Positions 53,120-53,503 of a stretch of 53,503 bases of DNA are shown piece after piece. The stretch's first letter is position 1; every line of letters begins with the position of its first letter. Both the position numbers and the translations under genes were made by a program. Origin of the DNA: an uncultured Thomasclavelia sp. (GTDB taxonomy: Bacteria > Bacillota_I > Bacilli_A > Erysipelotrichales > Coprobacillaceae); contig CAJUOR010000004.1 of NCBI GenBank assembly GCA_910588165.1, forward strand, positions 1-53,503, read 5' to 3'. The notes under the pieces are model-generated. The model had not been told where the DNA came from. It did not search any database and saw nothing but the letters and a program-made list of their open reading frames with translations.

Positions 53120-53503
53120 AAGATAGAAATATCTATTGATAATCTACGTATTATAAAAAAGTAGTGATTGATAAAATATTTGAAAGGTATACGGTATTTT
53201 AATCTACTTGTTGTGTAGGCTATTTTAATCGAGATGGAAAGGTAATGGGCTCAATTGAGTTTATTGCCTTTTTTATATGGCATATTTAAGGGTGTTTTTT
53301 TGAACACAGCACTTTAAGACATCGATGAAAACGTCGTTTTTATTGATAGGATTTATGTCGAGGAAGATGGAAAAACTACTTTAAACAAAGGGACTATACT
53401 GATTTTGTGTTAAAATACAAAAAAATATTGACTTCATGAAAATTTAGATATAAAACCTGACTTTGGTATCCAGCATTAAAATATAGTGATAGTTAAAAAA
53501 GCA
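53120..53503. other. Gene-free 3' end of the window
   Basis: After the peptide-binding protein gene there is a terminator at 53238-53274 and a possible promoter (TTGACT 53428-53433, 17 bases, TAAAAC 53451-53456) that would serve a gene beyond the window. A short open stretch at 53319-53411 reads protein-like (DIDENVVFIDRIYVEEDGK) but has no start codon. Confidence 0.5.
53238..53274 (+). terminator. Terminator downstream of the peptide-binding protein gene
   Basis: AAAGGTAATGGGCTCA (53238-53253) pairs with TGAGTTTATTGCCTTT (53256-53271) allowing G-T pairs, followed by further T's. It lies about 120 bases after the stop. Confidence 0.75.

Noticed and set aside
53319-53411. Protein-like stretch of 30 codons near the window end
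   Set aside because: No start codon or ribosome site and a stop directly before it. It may be a decayed fragment, but nothing identifies it.

Overview
The window is about 53.5 kb of low-GC (A+T-rich) bacterial DNA using the standard bacterial code, with TGA read as stop. Gene content points to a Gram-positive Bacillota. It includes T-box leaders, Rex, TsaE/TsaB/RimI/TsaD, a LytR-CpsA-Psr protein, TrpX-like and Opp-type lipoproteins, RelQ, pyruvate phosphate dikinase and a ThiT thiamine transporter behind a TPP riboswitch. The mix of PTS, GH4, PPDK, acetate kinase and transporters suggests a fermentative, host-associated Erysipelotrichia-like organism; that lineage call is inference. No rRNA, tRNA, CRISPR array, prophage or insertion sequence was seen. 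The window is chromosomal housekeeping and transport DNA.

Layout. 1-4.5 kb: a glucoside-type PTS EIIC (cut by the window edge), an amidohydrolase, a GH4 6-phospho-glycosidase and an RDD membrane protein on one strand. 4.6-5.5 kb: a terminator, a frameshifted small membrane gene and the copper promoter/operator. 5.6-10.7 kb: CopA with a second metal-binding domain at its C-terminus, CsoR, and a convergent CtpE-like P-type ATPase. 10.9-15.6 kb: a degenerate ADP-ribosylglycohydrolase coupled to GlpK, then FeoA-FeoB. 15.7-18.6 kb: a permuted papain-like protein, a SEC-C methionine aminopeptidase, an unknown protein and an alpha/beta hydrolase. 18.6-25 kb: dihydroorotase plus a HAD phosphatase, a second HAD phosphatase, and a T-box-controlled TrpXYZ-like ABC transporter whose ATPase carries an extra internal segment. 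25-31 kb: a ZIP metal transporter, a TPR/cold-shock-like protein, a MazF-like protein, a PepV-type dipeptidase and acetate kinase. 31-37.6 kb: TPP riboswitch-ThiT, a nucleotide phosphatase (Ntdp/DUF402), tsaE-tsaB-rimI-tsaD-rex, then an Asn T-box, a 20-codon Asn-rich small ORF and asnS. 37.6-41.6 kb: small membrane proteins, a secreted-protein gene killed by two in-frame stops, an LCP cell-wall protein and an XRE regulator. 41.7-47 kb: a metallophosphoesterase, a 2-hydroxyacid dehydrogenase with a foreign N-terminal domain, a DEAD-box helicase and a glycosylasparaginase, tightly coupled. 47-53.5 kb: PPDK, RelQ, and an Opp-type peptide-binding lipoprotein behind two tandem T-boxes that both appear to read Met.

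The most unusual items are the following: the tandem Met T-boxes; the ABC ATPase with a probable internal duplication between signature and Walker B; the dehydrogenase fused to a domain resembling the middle component of ABC-three-component systems; the internal CopZ-like start inside copA; the sORF between the Asn T-box and asnS; and the ADP-ribosylglycohydrolase that has lost its metal ligands. All family assignments come from reading motifs by eye. No database search was run.
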